Shown: piece after piece, positions 17,127 to 26,635 of the stretch
Layout: each line of letters opens with the position of its first letter
Position numbering within the stretch: position 1 is the stretch's first letter
Source: Pseudoalteromonas peptidolytica
Lineage (GTDB): Bacteria > Pseudomonadota > Gammaproteobacteria > Enterobacterales > Alteromonadaceae
Length of the DNA: 64,000 nt
Assembly: GCF_012641745.1 (NCBI RefSeq)
Contig: NZ_WEHZ01000001.1
Location: forward strand, 1-64,000
Direction of reading: 5' to 3'
Made by a program: the position numbers and the translations under genes
Notes under the pieces: model-generated
Told to the model about the DNA's origin: nothing
Databases searched by the model: none
Seen by the model: only the letters and a program-made list of their open reading frames with translations

Positions 17127-18752
17127 CTAGTTACCAGCCGTTTTAAAATCAATTTTAACTTGGTTATCTTGTAATGAGGCTGTGCAAGGTGGATAGCTGC
17201 GGGTTGTTTTATAAACGCGATCAAATATATGTATTTCAACGCCAGAATGCAGCGCTTTATTTGCAGATAATTTTGTATCTTCTAACAGTTCATGTAAGTC
17301 ATGGTCGAGCTGATAGAGCTGCTTCTCTAGCTGCTCGGCTTGCTGGCAATAGTGCATTTGTGTCGCACCTATCTTTGTTTTTAGCTGTTGCTTTTTCTCC
17401 GTGTCTTTGACTAACTCTGCTTTTTCAATAGCTTGTTGGAGTTGGTCTAAAGATTCATTGGTCGCTGCGACTTCTTTAAATAATGTGTCGGTATCTTCAG
17501 TGATTTGAATCCCTTTACGGGCTAAGTAAATCATCATTTTAGCCCCAGAACCACTGCCTATCTCTCCTGCTACTATCATCTGAGCATCAATGATAGAGCC
17601 GCCGATGAGTTTGCCATTAGGGTGCTCCCCAGTGCCTACTTGAACCAGCCGCTGCGCTTTGATATCACAATGGTTACTTTGCTTATTGATAAATATATTT
17701 TCACCTTCAAGGTAAGTATACTGACCATGAGCGATCTCGACATTGCCTTTTGCGCTGAGTTTGCAAGTTAAGCCTTGTTCGTTATTTTGGTGGTCAACAT
17801 GACCTATAACGCCACCTTTTACTTCGATATTCCCACCAGCAACTAGCTCTCCTGATTCTACTGTGCCTAATATCGTTATATCTCCTTTTGCTGTAACCCG
17901 CATGCCCGGTTCAACATTGTGTGTGACGACTACGCTCCCATTGAAGTCAACGTGGCCACTTTTTACAGTTACATCAGCAATGGTAAAAACATCGTCTACC
18001 CGCATGCCGTTGCCTATGTCTGATGGACACCCCGCAATTGTTGCTATGAGCTCAAGAGGGTTACTGGGGTTAATTTCTGTACCTTCACCTGCCATCAACT
18101 GAAAAGACTCTCCTGCTTTGGCTTCTATGCTTTCACCCGTGACAGTAAACCCTTCTTTACCTGGGGTTGCTGGTCTTTGTGTAACCAGTAGATCTCCGGG
18201 GGAAACACTTGCGAGCTTGCCAAAATCACGCATATCCACAGTGCCATCTTCACGCATTCTTGGCTGTTTAAGGCGTTCTTTTAGCGTTTGTACATGAGGT
18301 AATAACTTAGCGGACTGACCATCTTGTGGTGGTCGACCTTGTGCGATGATGCCAGAAGCTTCTTCACCGGGAGGTAATTCAAACTGTTTGCTTAAAATCT
18401 TTTCTAGGTAGGCTTGCTTATAGCCACGACTAACGCCCGCTTTGATTATAACCTTCTTGGCTTCTTCTAATGCAATCGTTTTACCACCGCGTGCGGTTTT
18501 GAGTTGCCCAAAAGCTTGCATTTTGTCGTCGCTGAGTGTCACGGTAAATTCAGCGTCATATTGTTTCGCGACAACAAGCTGACTTTCAGGGAAGTCACTC
18601 TTGAAGTAAGCGTCAATAGAGTCATGGTCAACTTCACAGTCGGCAAACTGCGACTTTTCAAGGGCTTCAATGATAAAGGCTGCACTTGGCGGTGAAGCAG
18701 ATTTCACATCCATTAAAATGTTGCCATTATGCGCAAGTTTGAACACGATCAT
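17127..18752 (-). CDS. FapA/DUF342 family polymer-forming protein
   Basis: 541 residues. DUF342 (FapA) proteins combine an N-terminal domain with a right-handed beta-helix and a C-terminal coiled coil. Here the middle region (about 215-400) shows the repeat pattern VTAKGDITILGTVESGELVAGGNIEVKGGVIG ... AKGNVEIAHGQYTYLEGENIFI, and about 425-500 is a glutamine/glutamate-rich coiled coil (LDQLQQAIEKAELVKDTEKK). The Vibrio homologue affects polar flagellar assembly and FlhF, but no flagellar gene is adjacent, so the role here is open. Cytoplasmic; single gene on the minus strand. Confidence 0.8.
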   Translation of the reverse strand: MIVFKLAHNGNILMDVKSASPPSAAFIIEALEKSQFADCEVDHDSIDAYFKSDFPESQLVVAKQYDAEFTVTLSDDKMQAFGQLKTARGGKTIALEEAKKVIIKAGVSRGYKQAYLEKILSKQFELPPGEEASGIIAQGRPPQDGQSAKLLPHVQTLKERLKQPRMREDGTVDMRDFGKLASVSPGDLLVTQRPATPGKEGFTVTGESIEAKAGESFQLMAGEGTEINPSNPLELIATIAGCPSDIGNGMRVDDVFTIADVTVKSGHVDFNGSVVVTHNVEPGMRVTAKGDITILGTVESGELVAGGNIEVKGGVIGHVDHQNNEQGLTCKLSAKGNVEIAHGQYTYLEGENIFINKQSNHCDIKAQRLVQVGTGEHPNGKLIGGSIIDAQMIVAGEIGSGSGAKMMIYLARKGIQITEDTDTLFKEVAATNESLDQLQQAIEKAELVKDTEKKQQLKTKIGATQMHYCQQAEQLEKQLYQLDHDLHELLEDTKLSANKALHSGVEIHIFDRVYKTTRSYPPCTASLQDNQVKIDFKTAGN

Positions 18753-19018
18753 CGCCTCGTTTATTTTTTGTCCTATAACTTCAGCTTGCTAAATAAACGT
18801 TAATTGGTCAAGTGCTTAGGGTGATTTTCTTACCTAAATATGGGCTCAGTTACAAAACACTCGACTATTGTCCATTTACACTAACTTTATAGGGCAATAT
18901 AGATGCCTCAACTTTGGGTGGGGGCAGTCTTGCTATATGGTAAATTAAGTCTCTGTGCTACTGAACGTTTTATCGCTTGATGGCATGCGTAATGAGTATG
19001 GTCGCTAACAATCTCAAC

Positions 19019-19912
19019 TTAAAAGGCTTCAGGGTCGCTACGTGCTTTATGTAACAACAGCTTAATCGCTTCAGGGATGACTTTTTTATGTGTTGAAATA
19101 GCATAAAAATATTCATAAATATCAGGTAAGTCTTGATAGTGCGTTAACACCCCTTGAGCAATTTCGTCTTTTACCACCACTGCTGGCAATACCGCCACAG
19201 CACCACTGTCTCTTGCAAGCAGTCGCATCATTGCCATGTCATCCACCTCAGCAAGTATGTTAGGAAAGAACTGGTGTTGCGCGCATAAGGCATTAAAAGC
19301 AGTGCGGAGATCAGAACTGGCTGGGGGTAAAATCCAGCGGGTGTTAGCAAAGCCTTTTGGAAACAATGTATCGGGTTTGTTTTGAGGTGGGCCTACAATG
19401 GCTAGCGGTTGCTTTGCCACGAGCTGACATTGCCAGTATGGATCGGATGTATCCAAGTTAACGGTGCGGTTGGTTAGTACTAAATCCAGTTCGTGCTTGG
19501 TTAGTCCGTTTAGTAGCTCAGAGATACTGCCTGATTTCAATTTAAATTGAACATCACTGCGCTGCATCAACGGGGTGATGAATGCCTCGACAAAGTTACG
19601 TGAGAGAGTTGTTAAAACCCCAATCGTAACATGAGTGGTAGATTGCACGCCTTTACTTAATAACGCCTCAAGTTCCTGTCCTGTAGTAAAAATATCATCC
19701 GCATAGCTAAGTACTTTTTTACCCTGCTCGGTAAGTATTAACTGTCGGCCGCTGCGTTCAAATAATGCAACTCCGCTATTGTGCTCTAGCTGCTTTATCT
19801 GTGCTGAAAGTGCAGACTGTGACACATGCAGATCTTTAGCTGCTTGAGTCAGGTTACCTTGTTTGGCGACTTGCCAAAAGTAATAAAGGTGATGATAGTT
19901 GAGTCGGCTCAT
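19019..19912 (-). CDS. LysR-family regulator, NhaR-like, divergent from dabBA
   Basis: 297 residues. The N-terminal winged helix (MSRLNYHHLYYFWQVAKQG, then TQAAKDLHVSQSALSAQIKQLE) has the NhaR-type opening; the rest is a periplasmic-binding-like effector domain. It is divergent from the dabB-dabA pair with about 110 bp between starts and a palindrome of LysR type in the gap, so it very likely controls bicarbonate uptake genes, in the way CbbR-like regulators do elsewhere. The effector is unknown. The spacer 18753-19018 on its 3' side holds nothing recognisable. Confidence 0.85.
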   Translation of the reverse strand: MSRLNYHHLYYFWQVAKQGNLTQAAKDLHVSQSALSAQIKQLEHNSGVALFERSGRQLILTEQGKKVLSYADDIFTTGQELEALLSKGVQSTTHVTIGVLTTLSRNFVEAFITPLMQRSDVQFKLKSGSISELLNGLTKHELDLVLTNRTVNLDTSDPYWQCQLVAKQPLAIVGPPQNKPDTLFPKGFANTRWILPPASSDLRTAFNALCAQHQFFPNILAEVDDMAMMRLLARDSGAVAVLPAVVVKDEIAQGVLTHYQDLPDIYEYFYAISTHKKVIPEAIKLLLHKARSDPEAF

Positions 19913-19935
19913 TTATACATAACAAAAACAGAACG

Positions 19936-19956
19936 AATAGTTAAATTATATCTATT
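19936..19956. promoter_or_regulatory. Candidate LysR box in the lysR-dabB gap
   Basis: AATAG - N11 - CTATT palindrome, the size and form of a LysR-type T-N11-A recognition site, in the 110-bp divergent promoter region. Inferred from position and symmetry only. Confidence 0.4.
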
Positions 19957-20023
19957 TTTATTAAGTTAAAAAGGTTGGAATAATACTGATACCGTAAAAT
20001 TCGATAACGAAGTGTAGAAATTG

Positions 20024-21592
20024 ATGCTTACCACCTTGGTGATTTTACTGCTCCTCCATTTTGTCGTTGCCGCTTTTGTGATGGGAAAAAGCATGGCTCA
20101 AAATGGTTTTTTATTCCGTGTTACTAACCTTTTTGCTCTGGGCGTTGGCCTTTGTTTGGTGTTAGCTTGGGGGTATTGGAGTACCTCAAAAAGCAATGCA
20201 AACACATTGTTTGAAATAAACTTTTTGCGACTTTGTGTGGTTTCTCTTATTGGCTTTATGAGCTTTGTGTTACTGCGCTATTCAATTCATTACCTTGATG
20301 GCGACAAGTTACGAGGACGGTATTTTCGCAGCCTGCTGATCACATTGCTGTGTGTGACTGTGGTGGTATTAAGCAATCACTTGATACTATTTTGGGTTTC
20401 TTGGGTTGGAATTAGCCTAAGTTTACATCGTCTTCTAGTGTTTTATCCAAACCGGCCAAGAGCTGCCTTGGCTGCACATAAAAAGTTTATTTTGGCGCGC
20501 TTGGCGGAGTCAGCACTCTTAGGTGCTTTTATCTGTATCTATTTAACCACAGGCTCACTGCAAGTTAATGAAATATTGGAATTTTATTCGACATATACAG
20601 GCGCGATCACAGCTTTGGATCAAACCGCCGCCATTTTATTGGCTGTTGTTGCATTAATAAAGTGTGCTCAGCTCCCCGTTCATGGGTGGCTAATGCAGGT
20701 TGTTGAGTCTCCAACGCCTGTCAGCGCGCTGCTGCACGCCGGTATCATTAATTTAGGTGGTTTTCTGGTGATGTTATTTGGAGCCTTAGTCTTACGGGTA
20801 GAGGCTGCGAAGTGGCTGCTTTTAATTGTTGCAGGGATCACCACGTTATTAGCGGCGCTTATTATGACTACGAGGATCAGCTTAAAGGTTCGTTTAGCTT
20901 GGTCTACATCAGCGCAAATGGGGCTCATGCTGGTGGAATGTGCGCTTGGGCTATACGAGTTGGCGCTGCTACACTTGCTTGCTCACTCAGCGTATAAAGC
21001 ACATGCCTTTCTTAATGCGAGTCAATGGGTTCATGAAGACTTAACTCGACGGATGAGCAAGCAAGTAGAGCCGCCTTTTTGGCAGTGGTTTGGCGCACTT
21101 GGTGTTGCCATGGGTTTGGTTTATGGTGCAGCAAGCAGTATCGGGTACCAAGGGCCTGTAAGTATTTGGGCACTGATGATAGGCGCACTGACAGTATGGT
21201 TGGCACTGCGGTTCGAAGCTCAGGTGCTGCGTAGCTATTGGAAAATACTCGGTATTGCGTTGGTACTACTGGTTGTGTACAGCGTACAGAAATGGTTATT
21301 ACATTTTATGGTCGCTTTACCCGACGAGCTAAGAACACAGGCTTTTTCTGCTTCAGACGTATGGCTGCTCACCATAGTGATCACATTAGCGATAGTCAAT
21401 TATCTACTTTACTATCGCGCCCACTTACCTCTGGTACAAAAGCTGTCTCGATTATTATATGCCGGTCTCTATTTGGATGAATGGATGACTAGATTGACCA
21501 TATTACTTTGGCCTGTGCAGCTGCCTCGTACCAAAAAGCAAAAGTATCTCGCTAAACATCATTATACCCCCAACCTTGAGGAGCTGAAGTAA
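20024..21592 (+). CDS. dabB: DabB, membrane subunit of the DAB inorganic-carbon accumulation system
   Basis: 522 residues, polytopic (about 13-14 helices), belonging to the Nuo L/M/N-Mrp proton-conducting antiporter-like family. Typical core: HGWLMQVVESPTPVSALLHAGIINLGGFLV, with the conserved Lys and His of the proton path (ALIKCAQLPVHGWL). In the DAB system it is thought to pass cations that drive CO2 hydration in DabA. It overlaps dabA by one base (TAATG), indicating coupled translation. A TTG at 20021 precedes the ATG at 20024; I use the ATG. Not complex I, since no other nuo gene is near. Confidence 0.9.
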   Translation: MLTTLVILLLLHFVVAAFVMGKSMAQNGFLFRVTNLFALGVGLCLVLAWGYWSTSKSNANTLFEINFLRLCVVSLIGFMSFVLLRYSIHYLDGDKLRGRYFRSLLITLLCVTVVVLSNHLILFWVSWVGISLSLHRLLVFYPNRPRAALAAHKKFILARLAESALLGAFICIYLTTGSLQVNEILEFYSTYTGAITALDQTAAILLAVVALIKCAQLPVHGWLMQVVESPTPVSALLHAGIINLGGFLVMLFGALVLRVEAAKWLLLIVAGITTLLAALIMTTRISLKVRLAWSTSAQMGLMLVECALGLYELALLHLLAHSAYKAHAFLNASQWVHEDLTRRMSKQVEPPFWQWFGALGVAMGLVYGAASSIGYQGPVSIWALMIGALTVWLALRFEAQVLRSYWKILGIALVLLVVYSVQKWLLHFMVALPDELRTQAFSASDVWLLTIVITLAIVNYLLYYRAHLPLVQKLSRLLYAGLYLDEWMTRLTILLWPVQLPRTKKQKYLAKHHYTPNLEELK

Positions 21593-24006
21593 TGTTCAAT
21601 CACAGTAATAACCAGAGTGTATTGTCAGCGCCACAGCAACAGCAATTGCTCGACGCAGAAATGCGGATCGCGCCAACTTGGCCGCTTGATCAGTTAATTG
21701 CGGTTAATCCGTTTTGGGGGATAAAAGCCTTGTCATTTGATGTGGCGGTGAGCAAACTGAGTGCGTTGGCACAAGTTAACATGTTGATGCCCGTTGATTT
21801 CTATCTTGAACAGTGGCAACAAGGGGCTATCGCGCCTGCTGCGCTACAACAAGCTGCCGAGTACTATCAGGTGCCGCGCAGCAATAATGAATTACTGAAT
21901 TGGTTAAGGCAAAGTCGCCGAAAAGCGTTACCACATTGGCATACGTTGGCTGATCTATTTGACTGCTACCGCTCTGAACACAAGATGCCATGGCAAGAGG
22001 AAATAGCCCATCAAATTAGCCAATTTTGCGCTGCCCACTATCAGCAAGTGCAGCCTATCTTGAAACAAACCCAAGGACACAAAAAGCTCTGCGTTTATCG
22101 TCATTGGCATGAGACGGTTTCTCAAGATTTGGGCATAAGTATCGTGATGGGGGAGCCAGGTTTAGTCGAATACTTTAAACAGTTACCGACAGAACCTGAT
22201 ACGGTAATAGCACTGACCGTTGAGACATTAGGCATTGAGTTCACAGCGCTTGCGGACTACGCACATATGCTGCTGTTAGATATAAATGGTTGGGCGTCAT
22301 GGGTTGGGTACGAGCGTTGGCAGGCTAATCTTACCGGCTGCCCAAACTCTGACATGCGAGCGCTATTGGCTATTAGAATGGCATGGGAGCTTGTGATTTG
22401 GCAGTATGTTAGTAAACGTTATCCTACGATGTTTAGTCAAATTAGCCATCATTGGAACAGGCAAAAGCAGCAGCTACCTGAAATCATCGCGGAGCATAAG
22501 CAAGCACTCTCGCCAAGGTTGTTATTCCAGCGTGCACTGGAGCTTAGCTATCAAACTAAGTTAGCTCAACAATTCGAGTCTAAGCAAGCACATGAGAGCA
22601 ACGCAAATATACTACAAGCTATATTTTGCATTGATGTGCGCTCAGAGGTAATACGTCGGGCACTAGAAAAGCAGCACCTTGGTATTCACACGATGGGATA
22701 CGCTGGTTTTTTTGGCTTACCGATAGATTATCGAGCCTCAGATAGCGGCTTTGAGCGGCCACAATTACCTGGTTTATTAAAAGCCCCATTAAAGGTAACA
22801 CAAATACACGAGCCACAATCGCTAACCACACAACGTCAACATACGGGGCGCTGGCAGAGTTGGTCACACTCTGCCGCAGCTTCTTTTTCTATGGTTGAAT
22901 CGATGGGGATGAGCTATTTTTACAAGCTGTTACGTAAAGTGTTTATGCTGCATCCCACCGCGCACCCTGTTGATAGCCACATAGGTACAACAGCATGGCG
23001 GCTTACTCAAGATGAAAGAGAGATTTCGGCTACTGAACAAGCTCAATTGGTTGCACCTATCTTAGCAGGCATGGGACTAACAACATTTGCAGATACAGTT
23101 TTGTTAGTAGGTCACGGAGCAAAAACCACTAATAATCTTCACGACGCGGGGCTACAGTGTGGCGCATGCGGTGGTCAATCTGGCGAGGTTAATGTAAAAG
23201 TACTCGCCCAGCTATTAAATGATGTTGCGGTGCGTAATGAGCTGATAAAACTGGGGGTGCAGATCCCTGTCACAACTCGGTTCATCGCAGCATTACACAA
23301 TACCACAACAGAGCAAATTGTAACTTATGGCGAACTCAAACCAGAGATCAGTCAGTGGCTAAAACAGGCATCACATCTAGCCCGCATTGAGCGCTCAGAG
23401 GCACTTGCAATCAACCCAGATATTTTGTCACAGCAACAGCTAGAACAGCAGTTTAGCGCTCGAACCAAGGATTGGTCTCAAGTTCGTCCTGAGTGGGGGC
23501 TTGCGAATAACGCTGGATTTATTATTGCGCCTCGACAGACAACGCAGGGGCTAGACCTACAAGGTCGAGTGTTCTTACATGAGTACGATTATCAGCAAGA
23601 CCCAGAGTTAACTAAATTAACCTCAATTTTAACGGCGCCAATGCTCGTTACTAATTGGATTAATATGCAATATAACGCCTCAGTCACCGATCCTGGTAAG
23701 TATGGTAGTGGTAATAAAGTACTTCATAACGTGGTAGGGGGGCGAATAGGCGTTTTTGAGGGGAATGGCGGAGATTTGCGAATTGGTCTGCCACTGCAAT
23801 CCGTTTATAACGGTGAAAAGTGGATGCACACACCACAGCGTTTGAGCGTAATAGTTCAAGCACCAACCGAGGCGCTTGAGCAAATCATGACAGCACACCC
23901 GGTTGTAAAACAATTGGTAGAAAACGAGTGGCTTTATCTTCTGTCTATTTCGCCTAATTGTAACGAAATTAGACGATTTGATAATGGTAAGTGGGAACTT
24001 CTTTGA
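21592..24006 (+). CDS. dabA: DabA, carbonic-anhydrase-like subunit of the DAB system (DUF2309)
   Basis: 804 residues, typical for DabA (UPF0753). It is a peripheral cytoplasmic protein with a beta-carbonic-anhydrase-like zinc site that traps CO2 as bicarbonate. The four zinc/catalytic residues of Halothiobacillus DabA (Cys351, Asp353, His524, Cys539) have exact counterparts here: Cys346 and Asp348 (CIDVRSE), His508 (LVGHGA) and Cys523 (QCGACGGQSGE), with the same 15-residue His-Cys spacing. Overlaps dabB; LysR regulator divergent. In a heterotroph this system supplies bicarbonate for anaplerotic carboxylases at ambient CO2. Confidence 0.93.
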   Translation: MFNHSNNQSVLSAPQQQQLLDAEMRIAPTWPLDQLIAVNPFWGIKALSFDVAVSKLSALAQVNMLMPVDFYLEQWQQGAIAPAALQQAAEYYQVPRSNNELLNWLRQSRRKALPHWHTLADLFDCYRSEHKMPWQEEIAHQISQFCAAHYQQVQPILKQTQGHKKLCVYRHWHETVSQDLGISIVMGEPGLVEYFKQLPTEPDTVIALTVETLGIEFTALADYAHMLLLDINGWASWVGYERWQANLTGCPNSDMRALLAIRMAWELVIWQYVSKRYPTMFSQISHHWNRQKQQLPEIIAEHKQALSPRLLFQRALELSYQTKLAQQFESKQAHESNANILQAIFCIDVRSEVIRRALEKQHLGIHTMGYAGFFGLPIDYRASDSGFERPQLPGLLKAPLKVTQIHEPQSLTTQRQHTGRWQSWSHSAAASFSMVESMGMSYFYKLLRKVFMLHPTAHPVDSHIGTTAWRLTQDEREISATEQAQLVAPILAGMGLTTFADTVLLVGHGAKTTNNLHDAGLQCGACGGQSGEVNVKVLAQLLNDVAVRNELIKLGVQIPVTTRFIAALHNTTTEQIVTYGELKPEISQWLKQASHLARIERSEALAINPDILSQQQLEQQFSARTKDWSQVRPEWGLANNAGFIIAPRQTTQGLDLQGRVFLHEYDYQQDPELTKLTSILTAPMLVTNWINMQYNASVTDPGKYGSGNKVLHNVVGGRIGVFEGNGGDLRIGLPLQSVYNGEKWMHTPQRLSVIVQAPTEALEQIMTAHPVVKQLVENEWLYLLSISPNCNEIRRFDNGKWELL

Positions 24007-24143
24007 ATTCAAACGAAACTCGTTGCAACTTAATAAGTTATTGTGCAGAGTATTACATGAATTGAAAGGTGTGGCAGGACGCTACGTAAGCTAAACGACC
24101 TCCTAGCCACCGACATTGGACTGTTTATACAAGGAGGCTGCTA

Positions 24144-26027
24144 GTGGCTTTTGATTATGGCTCTATTGATTTAGGGCTTAAAAACCCATTTAAAACGGAA
24201 GGTAAAATCACTGCTTTTCGTGGTGCAATACAAACTATTGCGGGCATTGCACTACTTGTGATTGCCGCCAGCTCCGTTAAGAGCGATGCGGGTATGGGTT
24301 GGATCATCATGCTATTTGGCATGTTGATTTTAGGTCTTGGGATCACTTCTCTTGCAAAAGGAATATATGCAACGCTGCGCTTTTTTGTGGGTCGTAATCA
24401 CCCCACCTCTTTAGCTTATAACTTCAGTAAGTCAGAAACTTCAACCGCCCAGCAAGAAAAGGCTGATGTGGCTTACCGGGCTAAAACGCTAGAAGAAATG
24501 TTGATTGGCCGAAAGAACAGCACGTTTGTAGAACCGAAAGGTTTCTTATCGCGTTTGCTTCACAGCATTGCACCTAAATTACTTTTTCTCCCTTATCCTA
24601 TCAGAAATATGAGTCAACGCTTATTTGGTGCATGGGTGAGTACATTAACCGCACTCGTGCTTTATGGTGTGGTGGCGTTTGTATCGCTATCGGGCTTTGC
24701 CGGTGATGCTGGGGAGCTGACTTTTCCAATCTATAGCACCTTACTGATGATATATATTTTGTCATGTTGGTACAGCGCGGCTAAACCGATTTCACGCAAA
24801 GCGGAACATGCTATTGAATCTTTGGGGAGTGCGACCCTCGCTAAAGTGATTTCGCTCTCTTTTGTGCTACCAATCTTGATAGGCCTAACTTTGTCTTACA
24901 TCATGGATGAAGGGAAGTTAAGTAAAGCCGATATTGAGCTCTTTTTTGCGCCGCTACCTAGCCTTCATACTTGGGCTTATCTCACGGGCGTTATCGTGCT
25001 TGCACTTGGCTGTAGCGCCATTATTGCTGTTATGCTTAAAGCGCGTTTAGATAAAGTAAACCCAGTGGTTGAAGTGTCTGAATTAAGAGAAAACTGGCAA
25101 GAGTCAGTACATCCAAACGAGATATTTATTAACTTAGATAACTTGGTGATGGCAAATCGCCGCTATAAAGAAGTACCAAACCGGGTTTATCGTGAGCTAG
25201 ATCCCAGCTTGCAAGAACAAGTTGATGGTAAAGGTGGCTTTAAAGGCGAAATGATCCAAGAAGTACAACCTAAAGTTCTCCCCCTAGATTTAGGTAAATC
25301 ATTTGAGCGCTTTAGGTTTTTATCTTTGCTTGGTGGTAACTTACTGCTACTAGTGACCCTTGGGTTAAGTGTCTTTTTTGCTTATGCCGTAGTAGATATT
25401 TACCACTATGTAACGAGCGCCAATATCAGTAATTTTTCTAGTGCCTTCAGCGAAGAAAACATCGCGTCGTTCAGCGCCGTTGTGATGGTAGCCGTGCATT
25501 TACTGCTAAGTGGCTTATTGATTAAATCGTTTGCATCAATGCTAACCAATGCTGCACACGTATTCTATGCCGAGATGCAGTTTGAATCTCTGCTGGTTTA
25601 TTTTAAATGTGAAGGGACATTTACTGAGTCAAAAATATCAACAGGTACTGGTATTCACGATTCCACACGCTCTGAAAATACGCTAGTACGCAGCAGTATT
25701 ACCCCTTGGGTAGTGGTGTCGAGAATAGTATCAACGACCTTTGCAGCAACGGGCATGAAAAACCTAGAGCACCCAAGACATATTCTAGAAATGCATAAAG
25801 ACGATGCACAGCTAAGCGACATCCGTAAAGATGTGATTAGTTTCTTAAAAGATCGGGAGTCCATTGCCGCAATTACCAGTGAGCGTGATTTAGGCAACGC
25901 CTCACAAGTATACCAGCTCAACCAGCAAACGAGAGCTGTGGACCAAAACCACCAACTGCGTGCAAGTAGTGACGAAGCCGGTGCTTATCTGCGCCGAGAA
26001 GAAGCACTCGAAAATAAAGAAGAGTAA
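24144..26027 (+). CDS. Polytopic membrane protein of unknown function
   Basis: 627 residues, GTG start with a strong AAGGAGG six bases upstream. About eight predicted transmembrane helices: two near the N-terminus (about 26-45, 52-74), four in the middle (about 166-300) and two later (about 397-420, 440-465), separated by a cytoplasmic stretch with conserved-looking charged motifs (about 305-390) and ending in a soluble C-terminal tail of about 160 residues. I recognise no domain. It follows dabA by 137 bp but has its own strong RBS; whether it belongs to the dab unit is open. Confidence 0.75.
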   Translation: MAFDYGSIDLGLKNPFKTEGKITAFRGAIQTIAGIALLVIAASSVKSDAGMGWIIMLFGMLILGLGITSLAKGIYATLRFFVGRNHPTSLAYNFSKSETSTAQQEKADVAYRAKTLEEMLIGRKNSTFVEPKGFLSRLLHSIAPKLLFLPYPIRNMSQRLFGAWVSTLTALVLYGVVAFVSLSGFAGDAGELTFPIYSTLLMIYILSCWYSAAKPISRKAEHAIESLGSATLAKVISLSFVLPILIGLTLSYIMDEGKLSKADIELFFAPLPSLHTWAYLTGVIVLALGCSAIIAVMLKARLDKVNPVVEVSELRENWQESVHPNEIFINLDNLVMANRRYKEVPNRVYRELDPSLQEQVDGKGGFKGEMIQEVQPKVLPLDLGKSFERFRFLSLLGGNLLLLVTLGLSVFFAYAVVDIYHYVTSANISNFSSAFSEENIASFSAVVMVAVHLLLSGLLIKSFASMLTNAAHVFYAEMQFESLLVYFKCEGTFTESKISTGTGIHDSTRSENTLVRSSITPWVVVSRIVSTTFAATGMKNLEHPRHILEMHKDDAQLSDIRKDVISFLKDRESIAAITSERDLGNASQVYQLNQQTRAVDQNHQLRASSDEAGAYLRREEALENKEE

Positions 26028-26035
26028 CAGACAAA

Positions 26036-26053
26036 TGCCACCCTCGGGTGGCA
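26036..26053 (+). terminator. Hairpin after the unknown membrane protein gene
   Basis: TGCCACC - CTCG - GGTGGCA perfect stem nine bases after the stop. No T-run follows, so termination is likely weak or factor-dependent. Confidence 0.5.
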
Positions 26054-26271
26054 ATCTAAACATTTAAAGACTCAAAACTCAAAAACTTACTGAAAATAAA
26101 CCTTTCAAAAATGCCTGTTTGCCCACCAAACTGCTCACCACTGACCTATGGCTTTTACTAAACCTTAGTGGTTAGCAATGGAAAAATAGTGCCGTTTTTA
26201 TGCTGCTAGGGTTTAAAAATATAAGTTTTGAAAGGCTTGAACGAGTGATTTTTCAACACTTCATTTATTCG

Positions 26272-26330
26272 TGGATACAATAGTATCTACTTTCTGCTTT
26301 ATTTCGCTATAGTGGATATAACTGTATCCA
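26272..26330. promoter_or_regulatory. Paired hip operators upstream of hipB
   Basis: Two palindromes of the same design: TGGATA-N6-TATCTA (26272-26289) and TGGATA-N6-TATCCA (26313-26330), centres 41 bp apart, about four helical turns. HipB of E. coli binds TATCC/GGATA half-sites in its own promoter, so these are very likely the autorepression sites. Their position argues against a hipB start at 26312, which would lie inside the second site. Confidence 0.7.
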
Positions 26331-26344
26331 TTTTGCCTTTGCGG

Positions 26345-26635
26345 ATGAAATTTACCTTACTTGATGATACCGATGTAAGCCAAGCCTATGCGGCTTATTT
26401 ACGTGAGTTACGAAAGCGGGCAAAACTGTCACGATCTGCATTGGCTGAGCGAAGCTGTGTACCTGCGGCCACCATTAAGAAGTTTGAGCTAACTGGGCAA
26501 ATTTCATTTCGCCAATTGTTGTTGCTCTGGCAAACCCTCGACTCGCTTGGGCGGTTATACGAGCTCACACAACCAAGCAAAGAACACGCTGCTGTACCCA
26601 AGAGTATTGATGAGGTGCTAAAAGATGAGTTTTAA
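26345..26635 (+). CDS. hipB: HipB-like antitoxin / Xre-family repressor
   Basis: 96 residues from the ATG at 26345 (MKFTLLDDTD). Helix-turn-helix at about 18-70: LRELRKRAKLSRSALAERSCVPAATIKKFE. In HipBA modules HipB neutralises the kinase HipA and represses the operon through paired operators, which are visible upstream. Its end overlaps the hipA start by 11 bases. An upstream GTG at 26312 is rejected because it lies in the operator. The partner HipA is broken, so HipB may persist as an orphan repressor. Confidence 0.75.
   Translation: MKFTLLDDTDVSQAYAAYLRELRKRAKLSRSALAERSCVPAATIKKFELTGQISFRQLLLLWQTLDSLGRLYELTQPSKEHAAVPKSIDEVLKDEF

Noticed and set aside
16945-17130. Small + frame (61 codons) between mutM and the FapA-like gene
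   Set aside because: GTG start without RBS, overlaps an opposite frame of equal length, no recognisable domain; it lies in an imperfect inverted repeat.
20024-21592. Complex I subunit NuoL
   Set aside because: Shorter than NuoL, no other nuo genes nearby, and fused by overlap to dabA.
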